DNA of 64,000 nucleotides from Microbacterium sp. SL75 (GTDB lineage: Bacteria; Actinomycetota; Actinomycetes; Actinomycetales; Microbacteriaceae), in assembly GCF_026625865.1 (NCBI RefSeq), contig NZ_CP113067.1:62001-126000 (forward strand). Direction: 5' to 3'. Shown here in pieces: positions 44,669 through 54,424 of this stretch. The translations under genes were made by a program, and so were the position numbers. Numbering within the stretch: the first letter of the stretch is position 1; every line of letters starts with the position of its first letter. Below the pieces are notes generated by a model that worked only from the letters and a program-made list of their open reading frames with translations, did not search any database and was not told the DNA's origin.

Positions 44669-45838
44669 ATGGATGCCATGACCTCGTTCGACCCGGCTCG
44701 GTACCTGCCCGACGACCTGCTCGCGCGCATCCGTGAGCGCGCCGTCGAGCACGACCGCGAGAACACCTTCCCGCACGACGACCTCGACGAACTCCGAGCG
44801 GCCGGGTATCTCGGCATCCTGGTGCCATCCGACCTCGGTGGCGCGGGGCTGAGCCTCGCCGAGGCGTCGCTCCTGCAGCAGCGTCTCGCGGGCGCGGCCC
44901 CGGCGACCGCCCTGGCCGTCAACATGCATCTGGTGTGGACGGGGGTCGCGAAGGTCTTGAGCGACCGCGGCCTGAACGATCTCGAGCACGTCCAGCGGGG
45001 CGCTGCGGCAGGAGAGGTCTTCGCCTTCGGCATCAGCGAAGCCGGCAACGACCTCGTGCTCTTCGGCAGCGACACCGAGGCCCGCCCCGACGGTGACGGC
45101 GGCTACACGTTCACGGGGACCAAGATCTTCACCTCGCTCTCCCCCGTGTGGGACCACTTGGGCGTGCACGGGCTCGACGAGACATCGGCCGACGGACCGA
45201 AGATGGTGTTCGCGTTCCTGGACCGCAGCGACGACGTCGTCGCCCACGACGACTGGGACACACTGGGCATGCGCGGCACGCAGAGCCGCACGACCGAACT
45301 GCGCGGGGCCCACGCTCCCGCCGACCGCATCGTGCGTCGCATCGACCCGGGCCCTCAGCCCGATCCGCTCGTGTTCGGCATCTTCGCCGTCTTCGAGATC
45401 CTCTTGGCCTCGGTGTACACCGGCATCGCGCGACGTGCGCTCGACCTGGCCGTCGCAGCCGGGACCTCGCGGCGGTCGAAGAAGACGGGCACGACGTACG
45501 CCAACGACCCCGACATCCGGTGGCGTGTGGCCGACATGGCGCTCGCTTACGACGCGCTTCCGCCGCAGCTCGCCTCGCTGGCCTCCGACGTGGACACCCT
45601 GGTCGACCACGGCGGTCGGTGGTTCGCCCTGCTCTCCGGCGTGAAGTACCGCGCGGTCGCCATGGCGAAAGAGGTCGTCGACGACGCGATCCTCGTCGGC
45701 GGCGGCTCGGCGTACTTCTCGCACAACGAACTGAGCCGCCTGTACCGCGACGTGCTCGCCGGGATGTTCCACCCCTCCGACTCCGAGTCCGCCCACTCGA
45801 CCGCCGCGGCCGCCTGGCTCGGGCCGGTGACCGCGTGA
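44669..45838 (+). CDS. Acyl-CoA dehydrogenase-family protein
   Basis: 389 residues with acyl-CoA dehydrogenase layout: an N-terminal helical domain (AAGYLGILVPSDLGGAGLSL), a middle beta domain (FAFGISEAGNDL, YTFTGTKIFTSLSPVWDHL, DWDTLGMRGTQSRTTEL) and a C-terminal helical domain (SVYTGIARRALDLAV). The middle domain is FAD-binding in the family. The catalytic Glu cannot be placed by eye, so a monooxygenase-like activity of the same fold is possible. ATG 44678 is an alternative start. Confidence 0.88.
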   Translation: MDAMTSFDPARYLPDDLLARIRERAVEHDRENTFPHDDLDELRAAGYLGILVPSDLGGAGLSLAEASLLQQRLAGAAPATALAVNMHLVWTGVAKVLSDRGLNDLEHVQRGAAAGEVFAFGISEAGNDLVLFGSDTEARPDGDGGYTFTGTKIFTSLSPVWDHLGVHGLDETSADGPKMVFAFLDRSDDVVAHDDWDTLGMRGTQSRTTELRGAHAPADRIVRRIDPGPQPDPLVFGIFAVFEILLASVYTGIARRALDLAVAAGTSRRSKKTGTTYANDPDIRWRVADMALAYDALPPQLASLASDVDTLVDHGGRWFALLSGVKYRAVAMAKEVVDDAILVGGGSAYFSHNELSRLYRDVLAGMFHPSDSESAHSTAAAAWLGPVTA

Positions 45839-47112
45839 TGGCGCGCACGCCCACCCGCGCGCTGAGCCCGGCCGATCAGGAGCGCCGCCGCGCCCTCCGC
45901 GTGATGAAGGGCGTGGCCCTCGGCGCGCTCCTCGCGATGGCCATCGTCTTCGCCGTCTCGTTCTCGCTGCAGCGCGAGGTGGAGTGGTTGCAGTACGTCC
46001 GGGCCGCGGCCGAGGGCGGCATGGTCGGCGCCCTCGCCGACTGGTTCGCGGTCACCGCGCTGTTCCGCCACCCGCTCGGGCTGCCGATCCCCCACACGGC
46101 GATCATCCCCCGACGCAAAGACGAGATCGGGCGGCAGTTGGGCGAGTTCGTCGAGACGAACTTCCTCGAGGGCGACGTCGTACGGACCAAGCTCGAATCG
46201 ACGCCCCTGTCGGCTCGCGCCGGAGCCTGGCTGGCCGTCCCCGCCCACGCCGATCGCGTCGCGGCCGAGGGGGCGACGCTCGCCTCGAGCGTCCTCACCG
46301 CGCTCAGCGACGACGACGTGCAGGGCTTGATCGAAGACCTCGCCCGCGAGCACCTGCTCTCGCCCGACTGGGGTCCCTCCCTCGGCGGCTGGCTCGAACG
46401 CGTCGTCGGCTCGGGCGCCCACCACGGCGCCGTCGACCTCGCCCTCGACAACATCGCGGTATGGCTCGGCAACAACCGCGACACGTTCCAGGGGCTCGTC
46501 TCGCGGCGGCTTCCGTCGTGGGTCCCGAGTATGGCGGCGCGCCTCGTCGACGACACCGTCTATCGGGAGGCCGTGCAGTTCGTCGACGCCGTGCGGGCCG
46601 ACCCGAGCCACCAGGCACGCGGGGCGATAGACGGCTACCTCGGCCGCCTCGCCGACAGCCTGCAGCACGATCCCGCGACGATGGTGCGCCTCGAAGAGGC
46701 CAAGGCCGCGGTGTTCGACAGCCCGCGCGTACGGCAGCTCGCCGCCGACGCCTGGAACACCGCCAAGGCCGGACTGTTGCGGTCGCTCGCCGACCCCGAG
46801 AGCGCTCTGCGTCGCCGCGCCGCCGCCGCCCTGGCCGAGGTCGGCGGCCGCCTGCAACGCGACGCTGCGCTGCAGAAGCGCGTCGACGGATGGGTCACCG
46901 ACGCGGCGGTCTTCGTCGTCGGTCGTTATCGGCACGACATCGCCTCGATCATCACCGACACCGTGGAGCGGTGGGATGCCGAAGAGACCACCGAGAAGAT
47001 CGAGCTCATGGTCGGCCGCGACCTGCAGTACATCCGCTTGAACGGCACGATCGTCGGCGCTCTCGCAGGGCTGGTGATCTTCACCGTCGCGCATCTGGTG
47101 TGGGGATCATGA
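45838..47112 (+). CDS. DUF445-family membrane protein
   Basis: 424 residues. One N-terminal helix (GVALGALLAMAIVFAVSF) is followed by EGGMVGALADWFAVTALFRHPLG, the DUF445 hallmark, then a long helical cytoplasmic or periplasmic region and a C-terminal helix (NGTIVGALAGLVIFTVAHLVW). The start codon overlaps the previous stop by one base (TGATG), so it is coupled to the acyl-CoA dehydrogenase gene. Function unknown. Confidence 0.92.
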   Translation: MARTPTRALSPADQERRRALRVMKGVALGALLAMAIVFAVSFSLQREVEWLQYVRAAAEGGMVGALADWFAVTALFRHPLGLPIPHTAIIPRRKDEIGRQLGEFVETNFLEGDVVRTKLESTPLSARAGAWLAVPAHADRVAAEGATLASSVLTALSDDDVQGLIEDLAREHLLSPDWGPSLGGWLERVVGSGAHHGAVDLALDNIAVWLGNNRDTFQGLVSRRLPSWVPSMAARLVDDTVYREAVQFVDAVRADPSHQARGAIDGYLGRLADSLQHDPATMVRLEEAKAAVFDSPRVRQLAADAWNTAKAGLLRSLADPESALRRRAAAALAEVGGRLQRDAALQKRVDGWVTDAAVFVVGRYRHDIASIITDTVERWDAEETTEKIELMVGRDLQYIRLNGTIVGALAGLVIFTVAHLVWGS

Positions 47113-47188
47113 CGATTCGCGCAATCGCTGGCCGAATCATCACGCTCGCGCCGCCCGGCGCCCTCGGTGCGTGAGTAGCCTGGTCCGC

Positions 47189-47539
47189 GTGAGCGACGCT
47201 TCGGACATGGAGTCCCTCTTCACGTATGGGACGCTCCAGCTGCCCGACGTGCAGCTCGACACCTTCGGCCACCGTGTGGAGGGTGCCGAGGACGCCCTGG
47301 CCGGGTACCGGCTCGAGTGGACCGACATCGCCGACGACCACGTCGCCCAGCTCTCGGGTCACGACCGTCATCCGATCCTCCGTCGCACCGACGACGCGCG
47401 AGATCGCGTCTTCGGTCGCGTGCTGCTCCTGACGCCGGAAGAACTCGACGCCGCCGACGAGTACGAGGTGTCGCTCTACCGCCGCGCCTCGGTCGTTCTC
47501 GTCAGCGGTGTCCGCGCCTGGGTGTACCTGGCCGCATGA
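47189..47539 (+). CDS. Gamma-glutamylcyclotransferase/AIG2-like protein
   Basis: 116 residues with the GGCT-like substrate loop SLFTYGTLQLPDVQL (YGTL motif), HRVEGAEDALAGYRLEW, and the catalytic-type Glu region LTPEELDAADEYE, with YRRASVVLVSG at the end. The start is uncertain: GTG 47171, GTG 47189 or ATG 47207. It overlaps hutG by 4 bp. Likely breaks gamma-glutamyl-amine or peptide bonds, but many members are uncharacterised. Confidence 0.87.
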   Translation: MSDASDMESLFTYGTLQLPDVQLDTFGHRVEGAEDALAGYRLEWTDIADDHVAQLSGHDRHPILRRTDDARDRVFGRVLLLTPEELDAADEYEVSLYRRASVVLVSGVRAWVYLAA

Positions 47540-48540
47540 GCGCCCTGTCCGTCGATCCTCTGTGGCCCCGTGCCGGGGACTGGCCCGCGCCCCACGGCAC
47601 GACGATCCCGGATGCCGTCCTGCTCGGCGTTCCCGCCTGGCGCACGTCGCTCTCTCCCACCGGAGCAGCGGCGACCCCCGCCGCCGTCCGCGAGGCGCTC
47701 CGCCGCTTCTCGCCGACTCTGCTCGGACCGCCGCCCGTCGACCTGAACGGCGCGCTCCGCATCGCCGACGCCGGTGACGTGCACGACCCCGACGGCCGCG
47801 AGGGAGAAGCGCGCGTGCGCGCCGCCGTGGCGGACCTGTCCGCGGCCCGGCTCGTCGTCGCTCTCGGTGGCGACAACTCCGCCACCTACGCGGTGGCCCA
47901 GGGGCGCGGAGCGGGCGGCCTGATCACCCTCGACGCGCACTTCGACCTCCGCGACGGGGAATCCAACGGCTCCCCCGTGCGACGGCTGATCGCCGACGGC
48001 CTCGACCCCCGGCGCATCGTGCAGATCGGCATCGCCGACTTCGCCAACTCGGCTGCCTACGCCCAGCGCGCTCTCGACGCCGGCATCACCGTCATCACGC
48101 TCGACGAGGTGCGCCGACGCGGCATCGCCGAGGTCGTCGCCGAGGCGCTGAGAGTCGCGGCGGGCCGGCCGGTCGATCGGCCGGGCGACGGACCCCTCAC
48201 CGTCGTCGGCAGCGAATCGGCCGCTTCTCCCCCCGACGGACCGGCCGCCGGCCGGTTCGCGTTCCCGGGGGTCGGCGCCTCGTCCCCCGGCATCCACCTC
48301 GACATCGACGTCGATGTGTGCGACCGCTCGGTCGCCCCCGGCTGCCCCGCGAGCGTTCCCGGCGGTCTCGCCGCCTGGGAGCTGCGGGCCCTCGTCCGCG
48401 CGCTCGCTCAAGACCCCGGCGTCGTCAGCGCCGACGTCGTCGAAGTGGATGCCACGGCGGACGCCCCCGATTCCCGCACCGTGCGACTCGCCGCACTGTG
48501 CGTACTCGAGCTCTTGGCAGGATTGGCGGAAAGACGATGA
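47536..48540 (+). CDS. hutG: Formimidoylglutamase / agmatinase-family ureohydrolase
   Basis: 334 residues of the arginase superfamily. Metal-site motifs are VVALGGDNSATYAV, TLDAHFDLRDGESNGSP and HLDIDVDVCDRSVAPG. The first ligand motif has Asn where most arginases have His (GGDNS rather than GGDHS), a variation I recall from related actinobacterial enzymes. The NGSP/DRSVAPG pattern and position beside hutI-hutU-hutH support formiminoglutamate hydrolysis to glutamate and formamide. A Pro/Gly-rich insert (about 215-250) precedes the last metal motif. Confidence 0.85.
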   Translation: MSALSVDPLWPRAGDWPAPHGTTIPDAVLLGVPAWRTSLSPTGAAATPAAVREALRRFSPTLLGPPPVDLNGALRIADAGDVHDPDGREGEARVRAAVADLSAARLVVALGGDNSATYAVAQGRGAGGLITLDAHFDLRDGESNGSPVRRLIADGLDPRRIVQIGIADFANSAAYAQRALDAGITVITLDEVRRRGIAEVVAEALRVAAGRPVDRPGDGPLTVVGSESAASPPDGPAAGRFAFPGVGASSPGIHLDIDVDVCDRSVAPGCPASVPGGLAAWELRALVRALAQDPGVVSADVVEVDATADAPDSRTVRLAALCVLELLAGLAERR

Positions 48541-49001
48541 TCCAACTCGTCCTCGCGCGACACGCGAAATCGGACTGGGCCGATGAAGGCCTCGCCGACC
48601 ACGACCGCCCCCTGAACCACCGCGGCCTGCGCGACGCCCCGGCGATGGCCCGGACGATCGCTCGCAAGGGCGTCCGACCCGAGGCGATCCTCTCCAGCAC
48701 CGCGCTGCGCGCTCGGCAGACGGCCGAGGCGTTCGCCTGCGTCTTCGACGCCGAGATCACCGAGCAGGCGGAGCTCTACCTCGCCGATCCCGCACAGGTG
48801 CTGGCCGCGGCGCGCGCCGCCGGAGTCGACGAGGTCATGGTCGTGGCGCACGACCCCGGGATGAGCGCGCTGGTCTCACGCCTGGCCGATCGCGACGAGC
48901 GCATGGTCACGTGCGCCGTGGCGATCTTCACCTGGCACGAGGGCACCTGGGACGACGTCGACGCCACCCCTCCCGACGAGTTCGAGCTCGTCACCCCATA
49001 G
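48537..49001 (+). CDS. SixA-like histidine phosphatase
   Basis: 154 residues of the phosphoglycerate-mutase superfamily. [15 protein letters not shown] holds the RHG-type catalytic His, [14 protein letters not shown] the second Arg, and [13 protein letters not shown] the late His. SixA-type phosphatases remove phosphate from phosphohistidine or small substrates. Overlaps hutG by 4 bp; its 3' end overlaps the convergent hutI stop by 11 bp. Confidence 0.92.
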   Translation: MIQLVLARHAKSDWADEGLADHDRPLNHRGLRDAPAMARTIARKGVRPEAILSSTALRARQTAEAFACVFDAEITEQAELYLADPAQVLAAARAAGVDEVMVVAHDPGMSALVSRLADRDERMVTCAVAIFTWHEGTWDDVDATPPDEFELVTP

Positions 49002-50208
49002 GCTCGGCGATCAGCCCGTCCTTCCACACCCGCCGCACGAGCGGTACCCCCGGCCGGTAGGCCAGGTGCACCCGCGACGGCGCGTCGAGCAGCACGAGGT
49101 CCGCCTTGGCGCCGGGCTCGATCACGCCGACGTCGGTACGACGCAACGCGCGCGCTCCGCCGGCCGTGGCTGCCCACACGGCCTCGGCCGGTGTCATCCC
49201 CATCTCGCGGACGGCGAGGGCGATCATGAGGGGCATCGAGCTGGTGAAGCTCGACCCCGGGTTGCAGTCGCTCGCGAGGGCGAGCGTCACGCCGGCTGCG
49301 AGCAGACGACGCGCATCGGGGTAGGGCTGCCGGGTCGAGAACTCCACGCCCGGCAACAGGGTCGCGACGGTTCGAGAGCCGGCGAGCGCGATGACGTCGT
49401 CGTCCGTCAAGAAGGTGCAGTGATCGACCGCGGCCGCACCCATCGCGACGGCCAGTGCCGCCCCCGCGCCGTAGCCGAGCTGGTTCCCGTGCACCCGGAT
49501 CCCGAGCCCCTTCGCCCTCCCCGCCTCGAGCACACGCCGGCTCTGTGCGGGCGTGAAGGCCCCGGCCTCGCAGAAGACATCGACCCACCGCGCGTGCGGC
49601 GCGACGGCGTCGAGCATCGGTCCCACGACGAGATCGACGTAGTCGTCAGCCCGCCCCGCGAACTCCGGTGCGACGACGTGTGCGCCGAGGAAGGTGACCT
49701 CGTCCGTCACCTCCGCGGCCAGCCGCGCAAGACGCGTCTCGGTCGCAACGTCGAGGCCGTACCCGGTCTTGATCTCGAGCGTCGTCGTCCCCTGGGACCG
49801 GCACTCTCCGACGAACGCCCGGAGCCGCTGGCGAAGTTCGTCTTCGGATGCCGCTCGGGTTGCCGCCACCGTCGTGCGGATGCCGCCCGCCGCGTACGGC
49901 TCCCCCGCCATGCGTGCGGCGAACTCCGCCGCGCGGTCGCCGCCGAAGACGAGGTGCGTGTGGCTGTCGACGAAGCCCGGGATCACCGCGCGCCCCCCGG
50001 CGTCGACGACGTCGACCCCTCCGCCGGCGTCCGGAACCCGGTCCGAAGGACCCGCCCACACCACGTGCCCGCCGCGGACGAGCACGGCCGCACCCTGCAC
50101 CGTCCCGCACGGATCACCGTCGACGGCGACGTTCGTCGTCAGCTCCCCGATGTTCGTCAGCAAGAGGTCGCCCGCGGGGCTGATACCACCCGGTGCCGGA
50201 GCGCTCAT
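48991..50208 (-). CDS. hutI: Imidazolonepropionase
   Basis: 405 residues, amidohydrolase fold. Metal ligands are in [22 protein letters not shown] (His-83, His-85), with [18 protein letters not shown] and [17 protein letters not shown] as further family motifs, and ASDCNPGSS near the end. It opens the imidazolone ring to formiminoglutamate in the third step of histidine breakdown. ATG 50208 overlaps hutU by 4 bp. Confidence 0.95.
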   Translation of the reverse strand: MSAPAPGGISPAGDLLLTNIGELTTNVAVDGDPCGTVQGAAVLVRGGHVVWAGPSDRVPDAGGGVDVVDAGGRAVIPGFVDSHTHLVFGGDRAAEFAARMAGEPYAAGGIRTTVAATRAASEDELRQRLRAFVGECRSQGTTTLEIKTGYGLDVATETRLARLAAEVTDEVTFLGAHVVAPEFAGRADDYVDLVVGPMLDAVAPHARWVDVFCEAGAFTPAQSRRVLEAGRAKGLGIRVHGNQLGYGAGAALAVAMGAAAVDHCTFLTDDDVIALAGSRTVATLLPGVEFSTRQPYPDARRLLAAGVTLALASDCNPGSSFTSSMPLMIALAVREMGMTPAEAVWAATAGGARALRRTDVGVIEPGAKADLVLLDAPSRVHLAYRPGVPLVRRVWKDGLIAEPMG

Positions 50209-51974
50209 GGCATCGGCACCGTGAGCCCGCGGTCGGCCGCCACCTCGCGGGCGCGGTCGTATCCGGCATCCACGTGTCGCATGACGCCCGTTCCGGGGTC
50301 GTTCACGAGCACGCGCGCGAGCTTCTCGGCCGCCAGCTCCGTGCCGTCCGCGACGCACACCTGCCCCGCGTGGATGCTCCGGCCGATCCCGACGCCCCCT
50401 CCGTGATGCAGCGACACCCATGAGGCACCGCTCGCCGTGTTGAGCAGGGCGTTCAGCAGCGGCCAGTCGGCGATCGCATCCGAACCGTCGGCCATTGCCT
50501 CGGTCTCGCGGTAGGGCGAGGCGACGGAGCCCGCGTCGAGGTGATCGCGACCGATCACGATGGGCCCCGAGAGCTCGCCGGAGGCCACCATCTCGTTGAA
50601 CTTCAGCCCCGCGAGGTGGCGCTCCTGGTAGCCGAGCCAGCAGATCCGCGCCGGCAGCCCCTCGAAGTGCACCTGCTCGCCGGCCTTCTCGAGCCAGCGG
50701 TGCAGGGCGGCATCTTCGGGGAAGAGCTCGGCCACCGCGCGGTCGGTCTTGGCGATGTCCTCGGGATCCCCGGACAGCGCGACCCACCGGAAGGGCCCCT
50801 TGCCCTCGGCGAAGAGCGGACGGATGTACGCCGGCACGAACCCCGGAAAGGCGAAGGCCCGATCGTACCCGCCGAGCTCGGCCTCGCGGCGGATCGAGTT
50901 GCCGTAGTCGAAGACCGCGGCTCCCGCATCCTGGAACTCCACCATCGCCTTCACGTGCGCCGCCATGCTCTCGCGCGAGCGGCGGGTGAAATCCTCGGGG
51001 TCGCGCGCGGCGTCGGCCTGCCACCGGTCGACCGGCGTCCCGACGGGCAGGTACGACAGGGGGTCGTGCGCGCTCGTCTGGTCGGTGACGATGTCGATCC
51101 GGATGCCGCGGGCCCGCACCTCCGGGAAGACCTCGGCCGCGTTCCCTTCGACGCCGACCGACAGCGCTTCACCCGCCTCACGCGCCGCGGTCACCCGCTC
51201 GATCGCGGAGTCGAGATCGAGAGCGACCTCGTCGAGGTAGCCGTGGGCGACGCGTCGGTCGAGCCGCGCGCGGTCGACGTCGACGATGAGCACCGCCCCG
51301 CCGTTCATCGTCACCGCCAGAGGCTGTGCCCCGCCCATCCCGCCGCATCCGGCGGTAAGGGTCACGGTCCCCGCGAGCGACTCGCGACCGAGGGAGCGAG
51401 CCACCGCCGCGAAGGTCTCGTACGTGCCCTGCAGAATCCCCTGGGTGCCGATGTAGATCCACGAGCCCGCGGTCATCTGTCCGTACATCGTCAGCCCGAG
51501 TTCCTCGAGGCGGCGGAACTCGGGCCACGTCGCCCAGTCACCCACGAGGTTCGAGTTGGCGATGAGCACGCGCGGTGCCCACTCGTGCGTGCGGAAGACG
51601 CCGACGGGCTTGCCCGATTGCACCAGCAGGGTCTCGTCGGGCTCGATCTCGTCGAGGGTGCGCACGATCGCGTCGTATGCCGCCCACGACCGCGCAGCCT
51701 TTCCGGTGCCGCCGTAGACGACGAGGTCGTCGGGCCGCTCGGCGACCTCGGGATCGAGGTTGTTCATGAGCATGCGCTTGGCCGCCTCGGCGCCCCAGCT
51801 CTTCGCGGTGCGCTGGGCGCCGCGCGGCGCGCGGATCGGAGGGCGGGAGCCGGATGCCGAGGCCCCGGCCCGCGGCGCGGTCGCGGCGTCGGGGGTCGAG
51901 ACGACGGCCGACGCGTCTCGCTCCGAGGCGTGGGCGCCGGAGGCCGTCGAGGGCGATGCTGTCGTGTCGGTCAT
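50205..51974 (-). CDS. hutU: Urocanate hydratase
   Basis: 589 residues. A non-conserved Ala/Ser-rich extension (about 1-50) precedes the urocanase core: [59 protein letters not shown] for NAD binding, [19 protein letters not shown], and [17 protein letters not shown] at the active-site end. The extension may mean that the true start lies downstream, but no better candidate with a clear ribosome-binding site was seen. Second enzyme of the Hut pathway. Confidence 0.96.
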   Translation of the reverse strand: MTDTTASPSTASGAHASERDASAVVSTPDAATAPRAGASASGSRPPIRAPRGAQRTAKSWGAEAAKRMLMNNLDPEVAERPDDLVVYGGTGKAARSWAAYDAIVRTLDEIEPDETLLVQSGKPVGVFRTHEWAPRVLIANSNLVGDWATWPEFRRLEELGLTMYGQMTAGSWIYIGTQGILQGTYETFAAVARSLGRESLAGTVTLTAGCGGMGGAQPLAVTMNGGAVLIVDVDRARLDRRVAHGYLDEVALDLDSAIERVTAAREAGEALSVGVEGNAAEVFPEVRARGIRIDIVTDQTSAHDPLSYLPVGTPVDRWQADAARDPEDFTRRSRESMAAHVKAMVEFQDAGAAVFDYGNSIRREAELGGYDRAFAFPGFVPAYIRPLFAEGKGPFRWVALSGDPEDIAKTDRAVAELFPEDAALHRWLEKAGEQVHFEGLPARICWLGYQERHLAGLKFNEMVASGELSGPIVIGRDHLDAGSVASPYRETEAMADGSDAIADWPLLNALLNTASGASWVSLHHGGGVGIGRSIHAGQVCVADGTELAAEKLARVLVNDPGTGVMRHVDAGYDRAREVAADRGLTVPMP

Positions 51975-52013
51975 GGCGGGATCTCCTTCGATCAGGGCGG
52001 GAACAATCGCGCT

Positions 52014-53552
52014 CTACGCGCGAAGGACGACGTCGAGAGCGGTGCGAGCCACCGCTCCCGAGGCGACGAGCTCGGTCACGGCCTCGATCTCGGGCGAGAC
52101 GAACCGGTCGGGACCGGGGCCCTGCACGCGCTCGCGGACGAGGTCGCGAACGGCCCCGGTGACCGGCGCGGGCTGGAGCGGGGCGCGCAGGTCGAGGGCA
52201 CGGCATCCGGTGAGCACTTCGATCGCGAGCACCCGAGCGAGTCCGTCGATCGCCCGGCGGAGCTTGCGGGCGCCGGCCCAGCCCATCGAGACGTGGTCTT
52301 CCTGCATGGCGCTCGAGGGGATCGAGTCGACCGACGCGGGGGCGGCGAGACGTTTGAGCTCCGACACGATGCCCGCGGCGGCGTATTGCGCGATCATCAA
52401 GCCCGAGTCGACCCCGACCTCATCGGCGAGGAAGGGGGGAAGCCCGTTGCTGCGCGAGACGTCGAGGGCGCGATCGGTGCGGCGCTCCGACATCGACGCC
52501 ACGTCGGCCACCGCGATGGCGAGGAAGTCGAGCACGTAGGCGACGGGCGCGCCGTGGAAGTTGCCGTTGGACTCGACGCGTCCGTCGAGCGTGACGACGG
52601 GATTGTCGACGGCCGATGCCAACTCGCGATCGGCGACCAGGGCGGCGTGCGTCATCGTGTCGCGGGCGGCGCCGTGCACCTGGGGAGTGCAGCGCAGCGA
52701 GTACGCGTCCTGAACGCGCGTGCACTCGGGGCCGCGATGGCTCGCGACGATCGCCGAGTCGGCGAGGAACGCGCGGAGGTTCGCCGCCGAGTGGGCCTGA
52801 CCGAACTGCGGACGCAGCGCCATGAGGTCGGCGGCGAACACGGCATCCGTTCCGAGCTGCGATTCGATCGAGATCGCCGCCGAGACATCGGCCGTGGTCA
52901 GCAGCATCTCGAGGTCGTGCAGCGCCAGCAGAAGCATGCCGAGCATGCCGTCGGTGCCGTTGATGAGGGCGAGGCCCTCTTTCTCGCGCAGGGCGACGGG
53001 GGCGATGTGCGCCGCAGCGAGCGCGTCGGCGGCTGCCCGAAGCTCCCCCGACGCGTCGCGCACCTCGCCCTCACCCATGACCGCCAGGGCGACGTGCGAC
53101 AGCGGAGCCAGATCGCCCGAGCAGCCGAGCGAGCCGTACTCGCGCACGACGGGGGTGATCCCCGCATTCAGCAGGGCGGCGTAGGTCTCGACGACGACGG
53201 GGCGGACGCCGGTGCGCCCGGTGGCGAGGGTCTGCAAGCGCAGCAGCATGAGGGCGCGGATTACCTCGCGCTCGACCTCGGCGCCGGTTCCGGCGGCGTG
53301 CGAGCGGATGAGGCTCGCCTGCAGCTGCGCCCGGCGGTCCTCGGCGATGAAGGTCGTCGCGAGGGCGCCGAAGCCCGTCGAGATGCCGTAGTGCGGCTGC
53401 GGGTCGTCGGCGAGCCCCTCGATGAGCGCGCGTGTGTCGGCCACCCGCTGCAGAGCGTCGGCGTCCACGTCGACCCGGGCATCGTGGCGGGCGACGTCGA
53501 CGACCTCGCGCGGGGTGAGGGGGCTGGCTCCGACGGTGACGCGTGCGTTCAT
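52014..53552 (-). CDS. hutH: Histidine ammonia-lyase
   Basis: 512 residues. The MIO cofactor region reads YGSLGCSGDLAPLSH: the tripeptide is Cys-Ser-Gly (144-146) instead of the common Ala-Ser-Gly, a variant seen in actinobacterial lyases. YGISTGFGAL at residue 55, NGTDGMLG and MQEDHVSMGW are further family motifs. ATG 53552 gives the normal N-terminus. First gene of leftward hutHUI; deaminates histidine to urocanate. Confidence 0.95.
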   Translation of the reverse strand: MNARVTVGASPLTPREVVDVARHDARVDVDADALQRVADTRALIEGLADDPQPHYGISTGFGALATTFIAEDRRAQLQASLIRSHAAGTGAEVEREVIRALMLLRLQTLATGRTGVRPVVVETYAALLNAGITPVVREYGSLGCSGDLAPLSHVALAVMGEGEVRDASGELRAAADALAAAHIAPVALREKEGLALINGTDGMLGMLLLALHDLEMLLTTADVSAAISIESQLGTDAVFAADLMALRPQFGQAHSAANLRAFLADSAIVASHRGPECTRVQDAYSLRCTPQVHGAARDTMTHAALVADRELASAVDNPVVTLDGRVESNGNFHGAPVAYVLDFLAIAVADVASMSERRTDRALDVSRSNGLPPFLADEVGVDSGLMIAQYAAAGIVSELKRLAAPASVDSIPSSAMQEDHVSMGWAGARKLRRAIDGLARVLAIEVLTGCRALDLRAPLQPAPVTGAVRDLVRERVQGPGPDRFVSPEIEAVTELVASGAVARTALDVVLRA

Positions 53553-53563
53553 ACGCCGATTCC

Positions 53564-53623
53564 ATCGCCTCGGGCGATACGGAATGCGGGGGATCTGGCA
53601 TCCTGTGTCTGTCATGCCAGACA
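53564..53623. promoter_or_regulatory. Palindromes between hutH and the IclR regulator
   Basis: Two inverted repeats lie in the 61-bp divergent gap and reach into the IclR start: ATCGCC-TCG-GGCGAT (53564-53578) and TGTCTG-TCATGC-CAGACA (53606-53623), the latter spanning the IclR ATG. Both suit a regulator dimer controlling hutHUI and its own gene; which one is used is not known. Confidence 0.5.
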
Positions 53624-54387
53624 AACCCCGCCCTCAAGTCCCCGCCGCCGACCAGACGTTGCGGATCCTCTCGCTGCTCGCGCGGCAACCGGGGCCGATG
53701 GCCGCGCAGTCGATGGCGACCGCGCTCGGGATCCCCCGTTCCAGCACCTACCACCTGCTCGCGACTCTCGAGCAGCACGGCTACGTCGTGCACCTTCCGG
53801 GCGACCGGCGCTGGGGCCTGGGGACGGCGGCTTTCGAGCTCGGCGGCGGTTACGCCCGGCAACAGCCGCTCGCCCGCCTCGGTCGGCCGCTGCTCGCGGG
53901 GCTGTCGGACCGCGTCGGCGAATCGGCGCACCTCGCCGTGCTGGCCGGGCGAGACGTGCTCTACATCGTCGAGGAACGCGCCCCGCGCCGCCCCGCGCTC
54001 GTGACCGATGTGGGCGTCCGCCTCCCCGCGCACCTCACCGCGACGGGCCGGGCCATGCTCGCCGCGCTCCCCCGCGAGCAGGTTCGGGCACTGTTCCCGG
54101 ATGCCACCGCCCTCACGCTGCGCCACGACGCGGGCCCCGCCACGCCGCGTGACCTGCGCGAGCTGCTCCGCGAGGTTCGGGCAGCGGGTCACGCGAGCGA
54201 GGACGGCGAGATCACCCCCGGATTCCGCTCCGTCGCCGCCGCGGTGCTCGATCACGCCGGGTGGCCCGCCGCGGCCGTGGCGATCACGTGGCCCGCCGAC
54301 GGGGCCGAGCGTGATGCGGAAGCACTGGCGTCCGCGGCATCCGCGACTGCCGCCGAGCTCGCCCGACGCATCGGCCACCCCGCCTAG
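53614..54387 (+). CDS. IclR-family regulator, probable hut regulator
   Basis: 257 residues. The winged HTH reads LRILSLLARQPGPMAAQSMA and GIPRSSTYHLLATLEQHGYV (about 15-55). The effector-binding domain shows the IclR pattern VGESAHLAVLAGRDVLYIV, RLPAHLTATGRAMLAAL and EITPGFRSVAAAVLDHAGWP. Divergent from hutH with palindromes in the gap. Regulation of histidine use, likely by urocanate or a pathway intermediate, is inferred from position. Confidence 0.91.
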   Translation: MPDKPRPQVPAADQTLRILSLLARQPGPMAAQSMATALGIPRSSTYHLLATLEQHGYVVHLPGDRRWGLGTAAFELGGGYARQQPLARLGRPLLAGLSDRVGESAHLAVLAGRDVLYIVEERAPRRPALVTDVGVRLPAHLTATGRAMLAALPREQVRALFPDATALTLRHDAGPATPRDLRELLREVRAAGHASEDGEITPGFRSVAAAVLDHAGWPAAAVAITWPADGAERDAEALASAASATAAELARRIGHPA

Positions 54388-54424
54388 TCGCGCGCCGCTC
54401 AGTACCGGGCAGGACCGTGGCGCC

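Noticed and set aside
47536..48540. HutG as inactive because GGDHS reads GGDNS
   Set aside because: Other metal-site motifs are intact, and the Asn variant recurs in related actinobacterial ureohydrolases as far as I recall; kept as a functional gene.
52014..53552. HutH as an inactive lyase because the MIO triplet is Cys-Ser-Gly
   Set aside because: The Cys-Ser-Gly variant is known in actinobacterial ammonia-lyases and can still form the MIO cofactor.
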